Positions 17,283 through 27,502 are shown, counted from the stretch's first letter. The stretch: 64,000 nt of DNA from Lachnoclostridium phytofermentans ISDg (GCF_000018685.1 NC_010001.1:1318001-1382000); one strand, 5' to 3'. The notes: generated by a model not told the origin, from the sequence alone. Translations and numbers: made by a program.

Positions 17283-18341
17283 ATGAAGAAAAGAGTTACC
17301 ATAGCTGAAATAGCGAAGAGGTGCAATACTTCTATTGGTACAGTAGATCGTGCTTTGAATAATCGTAATGGGATTCATTCAGAGACGAAAGAATTCATCT
17401 TGCAGACTGCCAAAGAGATGGGGTATCAGACAAACCCAATTGCAGGAGCATTAAGCCGTAAGAAATCGATACGCCTAGGGATAGTCTATTGTGAAAATCA
17501 TGCTGAATTTTATGACTATGTTACCAGGGGAATTGAACAGGCGGCAAAAGAATTGCAGTTTTATGGAGTTGAAGTTACTCAGTGGAAAACATTGAATATA
17601 TCATGGGAAGAACAGCTTGCATTGTTGGAATCTATTGATATAAAAGAATATGATGGTTTTGCTATCAACTCTGCAGGTATGAAAACGGATGCTATGATTA
17701 ATCGGATGGTAGAATTGGGGATACCTGTATTGACTTTTAATACAGATGCACCGGCTACCAATCGTTTTTGTTATATAGGTACGAATGCCAGAGGAGCAGG
17801 CAACTTAGCAGGTGAGCTAATTGGAAAACTAATGGGACAAGAAGGAAAAGTCGCAGCGCTAGGTAGTTTTTTAGCAACGAACTCCTTCATTGAACGTTTT
17901 ATAGGGTTTTATGAAGTTATTCAACGAGAATATCCCAATATAACACTTTGTCCACATTCAGAGTGTTTTAATGACACCCAAAGTGCCTATTATGAGACAC
18001 TACGTGTGATAAAGGAGAACCCAGATATAAAGGCATTATACATAACTGGTTCTTCTGGTACAGTAGGCGCACTTGAGGCAATGAAAGAACTTGGAAGAAA
18101 AGATATTATATTAGTGGGTTATGATATTACGAAAACTACGATTCAAGCATTAAAGGACGGGTGGTGTACTGCTGTTTTATATCAAGATCCTTATTTTCAA
18201 GGATATCAAGCAGTGAAAGTATTAGCGAAACATATCTTAGAAGGTTTTGTTCCAAGAACACCATTGTTGACTGTAGATACCAAAATTATGATGAAATATA
18301 ATTTAGAAGAATGTGGGAATACCGCATTGTTTTTATCATAA
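17283..18341 (+). CDS. LacI-family transcriptional regulator of the uxuAB region
   Basis: A 352-residue protein with a LacI helix-turn-helix at residues 4-50 (TIAEIAKRCNTSIGTVDRAL) and a periplasmic-binding-protein-like sugar domain with ITGSSGTVGALEAM near residue 260. The HTH carries VDRALN in place of the more common VSRALN. It sits directly upstream of mannonate dehydratase and fructuronate reductase genes in the same direction, so it probably senses a hexuronate or its catabolite. An operator-like palindrome lies in front of its own promoter. GAGGTGGGG is the ribosome site. Confidence 0.88.
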   Translation: MKKRVTIAEIAKRCNTSIGTVDRALNNRNGIHSETKEFILQTAKEMGYQTNPIAGALSRKKSIRLGIVYCENHAEFYDYVTRGIEQAAKELQFYGVEVTQWKTLNISWEEQLALLESIDIKEYDGFAINSAGMKTDAMINRMVELGIPVLTFNTDAPATNRFCYIGTNARGAGNLAGELIGKLMGQEGKVAALGSFLATNSFIERFIGFYEVIQREYPNITLCPHSECFNDTQSAYYETLRVIKENPDIKALYITGSSGTVGALEAMKELGRKDIILVGYDITKTTIQALKDGWCTAVLYQDPYFQGYQAVKVLAKHILEGFVPRTPLLTVDTKIMMKYNLEECGNTALFLS

Positions 18342-18469
18342 TTGATAGAAAAGCCTGGAATAATAAAGGCAATAAATTAGTGAGTTAATCAGATTAAAAA
18401 TATATAGTAACTCAAAAAAACATCAAGTTAGTCAAATCATGAAAAGAAAGTTATTAGGAGGTATTTGTT

Positions 18470-19546
18470 ATGAAGATGACATTTCGTTGGTATGGAGAAG
18501 GGAACGATAGTATTACATTAAAGCAAATCAAGCAGATTCCTGGATGTAGTGGGTTAATGGGAGTAATTGATCAATACGCAGCCGGAGAAGTTTGGGAAGA
18601 GTCCGTAATTGCTGAGTACGTAGAACATGTTCACAAAGCAGGTCTTGAAGTTGAAGTAATCGAAAGTGTCAATGTACATGAAGATATTAAGTTAGGTCTT
18701 CCTAGCAGAGAACTTTATATAGAGAATTACATCAAAACTATTAGAAATCTTGCAAAACATGGAATTAAAGTTATTGTTTATAATTTTATGCCAGTACTTG
18801 ACTGGTTAAGAACTGACTTGGCACGTGTCATTGAAGAAGATGGCTCCAATTCTTTATACTATGATGAAGAAGAATTATTAGGCTTAACTCCACTTCAAAT
18901 TGTGGAGAATACTAGCAAAAGCTCAAATGGTTTCACTCTTCCAGGTTGGGAACCAGAACGCTTGAAAGAATTAGAGAATGTTCTAGCATTATATAAAAAT
19001 ATCGATCCTGATAAATTAAGAGAAAATTATAAATATTTCTTAGAAAAAGTAATTCCAGTATGTGAAGAGTGTGGTGTTAAGATGGCAGTTCACCCAGATG
19101 ATCCTGCATGGCCAATCTTTGGATTACCTAGAATTGCTCATTCCGAGGAGTTATTCGATAAAATCCTTGAGTTATATGATAGTGAAAGCCATACAATTTG
19201 TCTCTGTACAGGATCTTTAGGATCAAATCCAGAGAATAATATACCAGAAATCATTCGCCATTTTGGGGGTAAAAACCGTGTGGGATGCTTCCATGTACGT
19301 AATGTTAAGTATTTAGGATATCGTAAGTTTAGAGAAAGTTCTCACTTATCCAGTGATGGTTCTCTAGATATGTTCGAGATTATGAAGGCAATTCATGAGA
19401 CAGCTCCTGATACTTATATCCGCCCTGACCATGGACGTATGATCTGGGATGAAGTAGGTAGACCAGGATACGGATTATACGATAGAGCACTAGGTATCGC
19501 ATACTTAAACGGTATTTGGGAAGCATTAGAGAAATCAAGCAAATAA
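18470..19546 (+). CDS. uxuA: Mannonate dehydratase
   Basis: This 358-residue TIM-barrel enzyme converts D-mannonate to 2-keto-3-deoxygluconate in the glucuronate branch. It begins MKMTFRWYGEGNDSITL and has the family motifs VHPDDPAWPIFGLPRI, CTGSLGSNPEN, GCFHVRNVK and RPDHGRMIWDE, which supply the metal-binding Cys, His and Asp residues. The length matches the shorter Firmicutes enzymes. AGGAGG lies 8 bp before the ATG. It is 21 bp upstream of the fructuronate reductase gene and follows the LacI regulator. The 128-bp gap before it holds an inverted repeat TGAGTTA/TAACTCA at 18381-18414. Confidence 0.95.
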   Translation: MKMTFRWYGEGNDSITLKQIKQIPGCSGLMGVIDQYAAGEVWEESVIAEYVEHVHKAGLEVEVIESVNVHEDIKLGLPSRELYIENYIKTIRNLAKHGIKVIVYNFMPVLDWLRTDLARVIEEDGSNSLYYDEEELLGLTPLQIVENTSKSSNGFTLPGWEPERLKELENVLALYKNIDPDKLRENYKYFLEKVIPVCEECGVKMAVHPDDPAWPIFGLPRIAHSEELFDKILELYDSESHTICLCTGSLGSNPENNIPEIIRHFGGKNRVGCFHVRNVKYLGYRKFRESSHLSSDGSLDMFEIMKAIHETAPDTYIRPDHGRMIWDEVGRPGYGLYDRALGIAYLNGIWEALEKSSK

Positions 19547-19567
19547 ATACGAAAAAGTGAGGCCAAT

Positions 19568-21187
19568 ATGAAGTTAAATAGAAAAGAAATCTTAGAGCAA
19601 AAAGAAAATTTTCAAAAAGCTGATATTAAACTTCCTACCTTTGATTATGATAAAGTGAAGGAAGACACAATGAAAGAGCCGACTTGGTTACATTTTGGGG
19701 CCGGTAATATTTTTCGTGCATTTCCAGCTGCATTACAGCAAAAACTTCTTGAAGAAGGAATTGAAAAGAAGGGTATCATAGTTGCTGAAGGATATGATTA
19801 TGAAATTATCGACAAACTATTTACACCACATGATAATTTAAGTCTTTTAGTTACCTTAAAAGCAAATGGATCTATTGAAAAGAACGTGATTGGCAGTATT
19901 GTTGAGTCATTACGTGTTGATGAAGCATTTGTAGAAGATAAGCAAAGATTAAAGGAAATCTTTTGTTCTCCTTCCCTTCAGATGGTTAGTTTTACAATAA
20001 CTGAAAAAGGATATCAGGTAAATAAAAGTAACGGTGAAGTGATACCAGATATCGCAAAAGATTTTGAGGCAGGCCCTGAGAAAGCGAAGAGTTATCTTGG
20101 TAAACTAACAGCTCTTTGTTATGAGAGATATCTTGCAGGTAAGTTACCATTTTCTCTTGTAAGTATGGATAACTGTTCCCATAACGGAGATAAGCTTTAT
20201 GCTGCAGTAGATACATTTGCAAAGGAATGGGAAGAAAGAAAATTAGTAGAAGAAGGATTTGTTTCCTATATTGAAAATCCTGAGCTTGTTGCATTCCCAT
20301 GGAGTATGATTGATAAAATCACACCTCGTCCTGATGAGAGTGTAAAGAAGATGCTATTAGAAGTTGGATTTGATGATGTTGAAGATGTCATTACTAGTAA
20401 AAATACTTATGTTGCACCATTCGTAAATGCGGAAGAGGCAGAGTATCTAGTAATTGAAGATGCATTCCCTAACGGAAGACCTGATTTATCAAAAGCAGGC
20501 GTTATCTTTACTGACAAAGAAACAGTAGATAAAGTTGAAAAAATGAAAGTTTGTACTTGCCTTAACCCACTTCATACAGGTCTTGCAGTATTTGGATGTT
20601 TACTTGGATATACAAAGATCAGTGAAGAAATGAAAGATAATGATTTAGTACGTCTTGTTGAAGGCCTTGGATATGTTGAGGGACTTCCGGTAGTAGTAGA
20701 TCCAAAGATCATGGAACCAAAAGACTTTATCGACACTGTAATTAGGGTTAGAATTCCAAATCCTTTTATGCCAGACACTCCACAGCGTATTGCAACTGAT
20801 ACAAGCCAAAAGCTTTCCATACGATTTGGAGAGACCATCAAAGCTTATCAGAAGAAGGAAGGTACACCAGTTCGTAGCTTAAAACTCATCCCATTAGTAC
20901 AAGCAGCATGGGTTAGATATTTACTTGGTGTTAATGATGAGGGAGAAAAGTTTGAAGTAAGTCCTGATCCATATTATGAGGATTTAAAGAAGATTTTAGA
21001 TGGCATCGAATTAGGAAAAGCACTTCCACAAACTTTCCAAATTTCCGACATCTTAACCCGTAAAGATATCTTTGGGGTAGATTTATATGAGGTTGGTTTA
21101 GGCGAGTTAGTAGAAGAATACTTTACTAAAATGCTTGAAGGTAAAGGTGCTGTTAGAAAAACTCTTAAGGAAACTTTAGATAAATAG
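19568..21187 (+). CDS. uxuB: D-mannonate oxidoreductase (fructuronate reductase), mannitol dehydrogenase family
   Basis: A 539-residue polyol-dehydrogenase-type enzyme. WLHFGAGNIFRAFPAA is the NAD-binding motif, SMDNCSHNGDK and WSMIDKITPRPDE are core family motifs, and NPLHTGLAVFGCLLGY is in the C-terminal helical domain. It reduces fructuronate to mannonate, the substrate of the adjacent uxuA product. Pairing with uxuA makes fructuronate reductase likelier than tagaturonate reductase or mannitol dehydrogenase. GTGAGG precedes the start and a terminator follows at 21270. Confidence 0.9.
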   Translation: MKLNRKEILEQKENFQKADIKLPTFDYDKVKEDTMKEPTWLHFGAGNIFRAFPAALQQKLLEEGIEKKGIIVAEGYDYEIIDKLFTPHDNLSLLVTLKANGSIEKNVIGSIVESLRVDEAFVEDKQRLKEIFCSPSLQMVSFTITEKGYQVNKSNGEVIPDIAKDFEAGPEKAKSYLGKLTALCYERYLAGKLPFSLVSMDNCSHNGDKLYAAVDTFAKEWEERKLVEEGFVSYIENPELVAFPWSMIDKITPRPDESVKKMLLEVGFDDVEDVITSKNTYVAPFVNAEEAEYLVIEDAFPNGRPDLSKAGVIFTDKETVDKVEKMKVCTCLNPLHTGLAVFGCLLGYTKISEEMKDNDLVRLVEGLGYVEGLPVVVDPKIMEPKDFIDTVIRVRIPNPFMPDTPQRIATDTSQKLSIRFGETIKAYQKKEGTPVRSLKLIPLVQAAWVRYLLGVNDEGEKFEVSPDPYYEDLKKILDGIELGKALPQTFQISDILTRKDIFGVDLYEVGLGELVEEYFTKMLEGKGAVRKTLKETLDK

Positions 21188-21269
21188 TGTAAGATAGATT
21201 TATAGTGATATAAGATCTGATTTATAGTAAAAAAAGTAGCTAATTTCGTAATAATAATTAGTGATATAA

Positions 21270-21329
21270 AAAGAAGTATCCTACAAGATAGAGTGTAAAA
21301 CCTCTTTTTTGTGGGATACTTCTTTTTTC
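21270..21329 (+). terminator. Terminator of the uxuAB operon
   Basis: AAGAAGTATCC(TACAA) pairs with (TTGT)GGGATACTTCTT and is followed by a T-rich tract. Confidence 0.88.
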
Positions 21330-21401
21330 TTTTGTTATTTTTTAGTAACTCATTTTTAGAAAAATAGGAAAAAAGGAGGATAAGAAAAAAATATTTTTCA
21401 A

Positions 21402-21429
21402 TTGACATTTGATTTTTATATGATAATAT
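21402..21429 (+). promoter_or_regulatory. Promoter of the GHL10-type secreted protein
   Basis: Consensus TTGACA at 21402-21407, a 16-bp spacer and TAATAT at 21424-21429. The start codon is about 180 bp downstream. Confidence 0.65.
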
Positions 21430-21504
21430 GTAAATAGTTCTAATAAAGCATTATAAAATATTGCTATTTTGGTCAATATGTAATATTAGAACTAAAAAAT
21501 AAAA

Positions 21505-21582
21505 AGCATTTTCAAATATTAAAGAAAAAAATTTTCAATTCTTTGATAAAAACTATGAAATATTGACAAAATTGAAAATGCT
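21505..21582. repeat. Inverted repeats in the leader of the secreted protein gene
   Basis: AGCATTTTCAA at 21505-21515 is an exact reverse complement of 21572-21582, and ATTTTCAATT at 21531-21540 of 21570-21579. The two left arms therefore compete for the same right arm, just upstream of the ribosome site. Confidence 0.6.
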
Positions 21583-21608
21583 AAAGTATCGAAAAGGAGA
21601 GAAAGAGA

Positions 21609-24600
21609 ATGAAACATCGAGTTACTGCATTGCTTCTTTGTCTAACTATGTTATTAGGAATAATAGGTATCCATCCTGTAACAGTAAAGGCAAGTGATCC
21701 ATCTTTCCAATTAATGATAGGAACAAAAGATGGAGAGAAGAAAACAATTGATTTTGTAAATCCTGTATTTACAGCAAGTGGAGGGGCCATACAAATTAAG
21801 AATTCTATATCGCTTTTTTCTACAGGGAACAAAGCATATGTTAGTGAGGGTACGATTAAGACTAATGTCGCTGTAGTTGTAGGTAGCGACATGAATGTTA
21901 TTCAAGTCATTAATCAATCCAGTAATGGTGCAAAACCATCATTTACAGAATCTACTGATGTTATGCCACCGGAGGGAGGATTTGTTTTACTAGCTTACGA
22001 TGACTCCTATGCGAATGCAGGGTTTAAGTCCTTTTTAGCAACAAAGTTCCAAGCTGGTGATAGTGTAAAGCTATACAATGGAGATGTTGAAATATCACTA
22101 GAGGAAGCACTCAACAGCTACCCTGTGGAAATTCCAGACGGTGGAAATAATAATAATCAAACAGATTTTACATATACCTTAGAAAACTTAGCAGTTGAGA
22201 CTGCATTCGACCCTAACAAAGGAAGTACTGGTGAAACAAAAGCAATTGATTTTGTAAATCCTGACTTTTCAGGACCAGTAGCAGTTAAAAACTCAATATC
22301 CATATTTACCTATGGTAATCGTCCATATGTCAGCGCTGGATCTATACTAACCAATGTTGCAGTTGTAGTTGATAAAAATATGACTGTAATCCAGGTGATC
22401 AATCAATCGATCAATGGAGGAAAACCATCATTTTCAGAATCTACAGATGTTGCTGTACCAGCGGGTGGTTTTATTCTACTAGCATGCGATGACAGTTATG
22501 CAAACGCAGGATATAAGAGTTTTCTTGCTACTAAGTTTAAAGCTGGCGATGCTATAAAATTGAAAGTAAATGAAAAGACAGTAACTGTGGCGGACATTTT
22601 ACAGTTAACCGGCCAAAATGGGAATATTAAGAAGCATGCTTCCTTATCGATTGCACAGGAAGGTATGCAAACCATTACAGAAAGTTCTTTCACAATCTCA
22701 GGTAAAGTTAATAACTTAGAAGATAGTGTAACTTATTCCGTAAGAGTAGATCAGATAAATAATGGGAAGGTATATCCAGGTGTAGTTGGGGCAGATGGAT
22801 CTTACACTGTTCCAGTATCAGTAGATCCAGGAGCGAATTACTTTGATATAACATTAATTGAAAATGGAGTAGATTATTCTGAAAGTACAAAGAGTGTAAT
22901 CCTATTCCAGAGAGTTAGAACATCAGAGAATAAACCTATTATTTTATGGATTGACCAGTTTGCGAGCGTTAAAAATTTAAATACTGTAGAAAAGATTCAA
23001 AAGATGATGGCAAATGCGAAAAGAGCTGGAATCACTGCATTAGCATTCGACGTAAAGGGAGTCGAAGGTTATGTCTCCTATAAAAAGGCAACCGTAAGCA
23101 ATACACCATATATGACAGAAACCAAAAATCCAAACAAAGCAGTTGCTATGGATATTGATTTTCTTGAGGAGATGCTAGCAGAAGCACATGCAAATGGAAT
23201 TAAGTTATATGCTAGTTCTAATTTCTTTACGGAAGGTAACATTGCAACAAATGATTATGCTTTTGATATTAGAAATACACATCCTGATTGGGCAGAAGTA
23301 TTTCAGACTCCAGAAGATAAAGGAGAGTTAAAAAGCATTCTAAATTCCTCCAGAAACTCCACCTTACTTTTTGTAAATCCAGCGAATGAAGAAGTTAGGG
23401 CACATGAGTTGGCTATAGTAAAAGATGTACTTGAAAACTATGCTGTTGATGGTATCATCTTAGACCGTGCTAGATATGATAATCAGTATGCAGATTTTAG
23501 TAATTTGAGCAAAGAGCAATTTATGGCATACCTTCAGGGAAAAGGTAAAACATTGCAGAACTGGCCAGACGATGCGTTCAAGATTAAAGCAGATGGCTCT
23601 ATGGTAACCGGACAGCATTATCTTGAATGGTTATCCTATCGTAGTACTGTGATTGAAAGCTTTGTTTCTGAAGTAAGAACCCTAATAGATCAATATAAAA
23701 CATCTCAAAATCGAAACATAGATTTAGCAGCATATGTTGGATCATGGTATGAGTCATATTATCAAAATGGCGTTAACTGGGCAGATTCTTCTTTTGAATA
23801 CAATGAACGCCTTGGTTTCCCTATGGAAGAACTATATGCGAAAGAGTTTGAATATTCTAAGACTAGTTATGTTAAACATATTGACTTTATTATGACAGGA
23901 TGTTATTACACAACCGAAGCATTGATGCAAAAATATACAACATTAAATAACATCTTAATAAATAACCAAGTTCCATTATATGCTTCTATTGATTTAACGA
24001 ATTTATCAGAAGCACCAGACCAGAGAATGATATTCCAAGCAGCGTATCAGCATAGCGAAGGATCAATGATCTTTGATTTGTGTTTTGTTGATTGGGATAA
24101 AATTCGATGCGCGATAGCAGATATTGAATATAAGAATTCAGCAGTGATTGGGGTTTACGATCCTAAGACTAAGAATGTTTTAACAGTTGATAACATTGAT
24201 ACTGCCAGAGCAGAAGATAAATTAACAATTTATACCGATGCCTATGGTACAAGTACAGGTACCAATCAATGGGGTGTAGAAGTTGTAGTAGATGCGAAAG
24301 GTAATGTAATAGAATTAAAAAACCAGAAACAAGCGGCAGACTGGAACTGGGCAACACCAGAAATTAATGATAGTACAATACCTGTAGGTGGATTTGTATT
24401 ATCAACAGTTGATCGTTCTGGATCTCGTACTTATAGACAGCTTCTAGCAAATTCATTCCATGTCGGTGATAAAGTTGCAGCAGCCATCTTAACTGGATTC
24501 GTTGATTATGAAGAAAAAGTATATACTTCTGCAACAGCGGATATTGAAGTGAAGGTACAAACCTTTGGCCAAGATCAAAATACTGTTGTAAAGATTGGTG

Positions 24601-25400
24601 ATAAAGAAGCAATCGCGAAAGAAGATAATAATTATTTAGCGAAGCTTAACTTAAGCAATGGTGTCAATTTGATACCAATTACCGTTTATGTGGATGGCCT
24701 TAATGTTTTAGAGAAAACTATATCACTTACAGCTACATTAACACCTGTAACACCAACGATAACTCCTCCAGTAACCGGGCCATCTGAAAATGGAAATGGA
24801 AATGGTAAAGATAAGACTGATGATAAGAATGTTGTTATAGATGACAAAATGCTTGATAATATTTCTATAAATGCTTCTAACTTTAAGCTTTATGTGGGTG
24901 GTACTAAAGACTATGAGCGTCAGCTTAAGGTTAATTTACCAAACTCTATCATGAAGCTTGAGAAAGAAAAAAAGGCAATTGTTGAAATTACTTATCAATC
25001 TTCAAATCCTAAGGTAGCTAAAGTAGGTAACGATGGAAATATTACAGCAGTAGCTGTTGGTAAAGCAGTAATTACTACCACCGTCACAGTGAATGATAAG
25101 ACTACTACGTTCGAAACAGTTGTAAACGTTTTGAAAGCTTCCATTAAGATAGTATACGATGAAAGTACAATAAAAGTTGGTACAAAAGTGACTGCACATT
25201 GTATGGCAAGTGGCTATGATATTTCAAAAATACAGTGGGGAACTACGAAGAAAAAGATTGCTGTTGTTGGTAAGAATACCGGCAATCAAAAGGTAAATGT
25301 CTCCACACAGTCCGCTGGAAAAGATGTTGTTATTGTGTATGTCATGAATGGAAAAGAAAAAGTAGTATTAGCAGAGAAGGATATTACAATAGTGAAATAA
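21609..25400 (+). CDS. Large secreted GHL10-type protein with repeat modules and Ig-like tail
   Basis: The 1263-residue product starts with a signal peptide (about 1-29). Two close copies of a roughly 110-residue module follow, each from (K)xIDFVNP to LATKFxAGD, at about 45-155 and 211-320. An Ig-like stretch lies at 345-440. A TIM-barrel region from about 442 to 830 contains ILWIDQFAS, GITALAFDVKGVEGY, NGIKLYASSNFF and VDGIILDRARYDN, matching the GHL10/DUF187 glycosyl-hydrolase-like family. A diverged third module copy lies at about 869-964. A Thr/Pro and Asn/Gly linker, then BIG2-type Ig domain(s), end the protein. It is probably extracellular and acts on polysaccharide or envelope glycan. 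Confidence 0.85.
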   Translation: MKHRVTALLLCLTMLLGIIGIHPVTVKASDPSFQLMIGTKDGEKKTIDFVNPVFTASGGAIQIKNSISLFSTGNKAYVSEGTIKTNVAVVVGSDMNVIQVINQSSNGAKPSFTESTDVMPPEGGFVLLAYDDSYANAGFKSFLATKFQAGDSVKLYNGDVEISLEEALNSYPVEIPDGGNNNNQTDFTYTLENLAVETAFDPNKGSTGETKAIDFVNPDFSGPVAVKNSISIFTYGNRPYVSAGSILTNVAVVVDKNMTVIQVINQSINGGKPSFSESTDVAVPAGGFILLACDDSYANAGYKSFLATKFKAGDAIKLKVNEKTVTVADILQLTGQNGNIKKHASLSIAQEGMQTITESSFTISGKVNNLEDSVTYSVRVDQINNGKVYPGVVGADGSYTVPVSVDPGANYFDITLIENGVDYSESTKSVILFQRVRTSENKPIILWIDQFASVKNLNTVEKIQKMMANAKRAGITALAFDVKGVEGYVSYKKATVSNTPYMTETKNPNKAVAMDIDFLEEMLAEAHANGIKLYASSNFFTEGNIATNDYAFDIRNTHPDWAEVFQTPEDKGELKSILNSSRNSTLLFVNPANEEVRAHELAIVKDVLENYAVDGIILDRARYDNQYADFSNLSKEQFMAYLQGKGKTLQNWPDDAFKIKADGSMVTGQHYLEWLSYRSTVIESFVSEVRTLIDQYKTSQNRNIDLAAYVGSWYESYYQNGVNWADSSFEYNERLGFPMEELYAKEFEYSKTSYVKHIDFIMTGCYYTTEALMQKYTTLNNILINNQVPLYASIDLTNLSEAPDQRMIFQAAYQHSEGSMIFDLCFVDWDKIRCAIADIEYKNSAVIGVYDPKTKNVLTVDNIDTARAEDKLTIYTDAYGTSTGTNQWGVEVVVDAKGNVIELKNQKQAADWNWATPEINDSTIPVGGFVLSTVDRSGSRTYRQLLANSFHVGDKVAAAILTGFVDYEEKVYTSATADIEVKVQTFGQDQNTVVKIGDKEAIAKEDNNYLAKLNLSNGVNLIPITVYVDGLNVLEKTISLTATLTPVTPTITPPVTGPSENGNGNGKDKTDDKNVVIDDKMLDNISINASNFKLYVGGTKDYERQLKVNLPNSIMKLEKEKKAIVEITYQSSNPKVAKVGNDGNITAVAVGKAVITTTVTVNDKTTTFETVVNVLKASIKIVYDESTIKVGTKVTAHCMASGYDISKIQWGTTKKKIAVVGKNTGNQKVNVSTQSAGKDVVIVYVMNGKEKVVLAEKDITIVK

Positions 25401-25445
25401 AGAAAAGACATGCAAAAGCAATCTGTTTTTGCATGTCTTTTCTTT
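25401..25445 (+). terminator. Terminator of the GHL10-type gene
   Basis: AAAAGACATGCAAAA pairs with TTTTTGCATGTCTTTT; the A-rich and T-rich flanks may let it also serve the convergent minus-strand gene. Confidence 0.9.
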
Positions 25446-25505
25446 ATTTATAAGACAGATTTATGGCTTGTCTTTGAAGGGGGGAAGATTCGTATAGCAT
25501 GCTTT

Positions 25506-26645
25506 CTATTTTTGGAAGCTTTGCTTAGAATTGGTCACTTGGATAAAAACAATCTCGGATTTACTACCAAGTCTTAGCGGAGATCCCCAGCAACCAATAC
25601 CGGATGTCACAATAGCATTGTAGTTATCAATTTTCTCATTCCCATAATTTAGCTCATTAACATGGAATATCTTTGCAATTAAGCCAACTGGCCATATTTG
25701 GCCATTGTGAGTATGTCCGGAAAGTTGTAAGTCTACTCCAAGGGAGGCGGCAGTTTTAAGTTCTAGTGGTTGATGATCTAACAGAATCATATATTTATTC
25801 GTATCTAAAGGTTCCATTAATTGAAATATTGTTTTTCGTTTGGAATTTTTAAAGAAGCTTTTATCACTTCGTCCGATTAGATAAAAACTATGATTTATCA
25901 TGATACTTTCATCATCTAAAATTATGATATTGTTTTTGATAAGGTTATCTGTTATATCTCTTTTTTCCAAAGAAACTAGTGGCCGATAGCTACTTACATC
26001 ATGATTTCCAAATACATAATAGGTACCATAAGTACTTGACAACGTACCAAAAGCTTGGCAGGCTAGTTCCATAGCTTCTTTATCTGTACTTTCATCGAAG
26101 ATATCTCCAAGTAGCAGAATAATATCGGGATTCTTTTCAGTGATTTGGGTACAATATTCCTCTAATTTCTTTACATTCATAGTAGTACCCAAATGCAAAT
26201 CAGAAATCATAGCTATCGTTAACTTATCACTTTCTAATGTTTTTTCGGTCTGTAATGAATACTCCGTAATCTCTACATGAATGGCTTTGTAATAACTTAG
26301 GATAAGTAAACATATTGTGATAAGAAAGGCAAGAATACCACTACGATAAATCTGACTCCACTTTTTCTTAAGAGCATCCGACTTTAGGGCTTTACGTAAA
26401 ATCAAGTGAAGAATATCACAGATTATGAAAGCATAAATCAAATATATAATTACAATTATAGTAACTGCAGATACTGAATATGTCAAAATTAAACATAGAA
26501 TTATTAAAGCTATGGATAATAAATTTGGAAGCCATTTTGGATGGGTAAGACAGCGAATCCAACTAAAATTCTTAAAATGAATAAATAAATATGCCACTGC
26601 AAGTAGCATAATACTAATAATTAGTATAATAAAGATATTAAACAT
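25506..26645 (-). CDS. Membrane-anchored metallophosphoesterase (YkuE-like)
   Basis: A 379-residue protein with about four membrane segments in residues 1-130, then a calcineurin-type phosphoesterase domain. The metal-binding motifs appear in order: MISDLHLG, LLGDIFDE, VFGNHD and LSGHTHNGQIWP. The last motif, GHTHNGQ, is typical of the YkuE/YaeI group, which is thought to act on lipids or envelope phosphates. Substrate unknown. It is monocistronic and convergent with the GHL10 gene. Confidence 0.88.
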   Translation of the reverse strand: MFNIFIILIISIMLLAVAYLFIHFKNFSWIRCLTHPKWLPNLLSIALIILCLILTYSVSAVTIIVIIYLIYAFIICDILHLILRKALKSDALKKKWSQIYRSGILAFLITICLLILSYYKAIHVEITEYSLQTEKTLESDKLTIAMISDLHLGTTMNVKKLEEYCTQITEKNPDIILLLGDIFDESTDKEAMELACQAFGTLSSTYGTYYVFGNHDVSSYRPLVSLEKRDITDNLIKNNIIILDDESIMINHSFYLIGRSDKSFFKNSKRKTIFQLMEPLDTNKYMILLDHQPLELKTAASLGVDLQLSGHTHNGQIWPVGLIAKIFHVNELNYGNEKIDNYNAIVTSGIGCWGSPLRLGSKSEIVFIQVTNSKQSFQK

Positions 26646-26843
26646 TCACACATCTCCTAGCGATAGTCTATCTAATGCCTTAGTGTACCATGTTTTGGCA
26701 AATAGTATCAAGTTAATTAACAAAAAAAAGAAAAGATAATATGTAATATATTCCAATTTTAGTAAAAATAATTGGTTTTGAATAGAATTTGTTTGTGTCG
26801 AGAAGTATTATAAGTTATAATAATGAATAAAAGGAGGGGTTAT

Positions 26844-27083
26844 ATGTACCGAAAAAGAATTGTTTGCGGAATTGTTGTGCTAATTGTTCTAATTGGAAGT
26901 ATCATCTATCTACGTGTATCGGAAGCTCGCGGTTGGAACAAACATGATGATATCCTTACGGAAGACAACAGTAAGATCCTAACTCCTACGGAAATGCCAA
27001 TTGGTGATGGGGCTATGCTTATTTTGCCTAGTGAATCGCATTTTGGAGATAATATACTATTTTTAGGTTTTCAATGTTCATAA
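26844..27083 (+). CDS. Small single-pass membrane protein, hypothetical
   Basis: A 79-residue protein: basic start MYRKRIVCG, one membrane helix at about 5-26, then a hydrophilic segment ending in a short hydrophobic stretch and CS. The ATG at 26844 has a very good AAGGAGGGG; an ATG at 26823 lacks a site. I do not recognise it. The abrupt end after FLGFQC, before a riboswitch region, leaves open that it is a truncated remnant of a longer extracytoplasmic protein. Confidence 0.55.
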   Translation: MYRKRIVCGIVVLIVLIGSIIYLRVSEARGWNKHDDILTEDNSKILTPTEMPIGDGAMLILPSESHFGDNILFLGFQCS

Positions 27084-27199
27084 CATAGAGAGTAAGGAAT
27101 TTCTATTAATATTTGGAGTAAAGAATATCTAATAATATGTGGTTGATTAAAATGTCGATCCATGGTATTATAGGTTCAACTATGAAAACGTCTTAGTAA

Positions 27200-27365
27200 C
27201 ATTAAGACATTGATAGAGGTGCAACAATTATGAGTACCCCATCCGTAATCAGGCTTTGGATGATGGGAAAGGAATTGCTGCCGAAGTGGTCTTTCGCTGC
27301 CTGTGAGTAAAGACTGCTGGTCTAATGCAGAATATGTATCAGACTGTCACATGATATAAAACAAG
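27200..27365 (+). ncRNA. Lysine riboswitch (L-box) aptamer
   Basis: The conserved lysine-riboswitch core occurs in the right order: GATAGAGGTGC at 27212-27222, GAGTA at 27232-27236, GGGAAAGG at 27265-27272, GCCGAAG at 27280-27286, GCTGG at 27316-27320 and ACTGTCA at 27343-27349. A hairpin ACAAGCA/TGCTTGT follows at 27361-27387, then a terminator hairpin just before the gene. High lysine should cause termination. Exact outer P1 ends are uncertain. The 116 bp before it carry a hairpin GTCTTA/TAAGAC at 27190-27208 and no gene. Confidence 0.9.
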
Positions 27366-27463
27366 CAAAGAACAAATCCTTGCTTGTATGTGGAGCGCTA
27401 TCATTACTGAAATAAAACATGTGCGGAATTTTCCGTTTTTACTTCCTTATGTAGAATTTTAGT

Positions 27464-27502
27464 CATGAAGCAGCGCTAAGACTGTTTCATGGCTATTTTT
27501 TT
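27464..27502 (+). terminator. Regulated terminator of the lysine riboswitch
   Basis: Arms CATGAAGCAG (27464-27473) and CTGTTTCATG (27482-27491), with a T7 run at 27496-27502, directly before the ribosome site AAGGAGG at 27508-27514. Confidence 0.85.
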
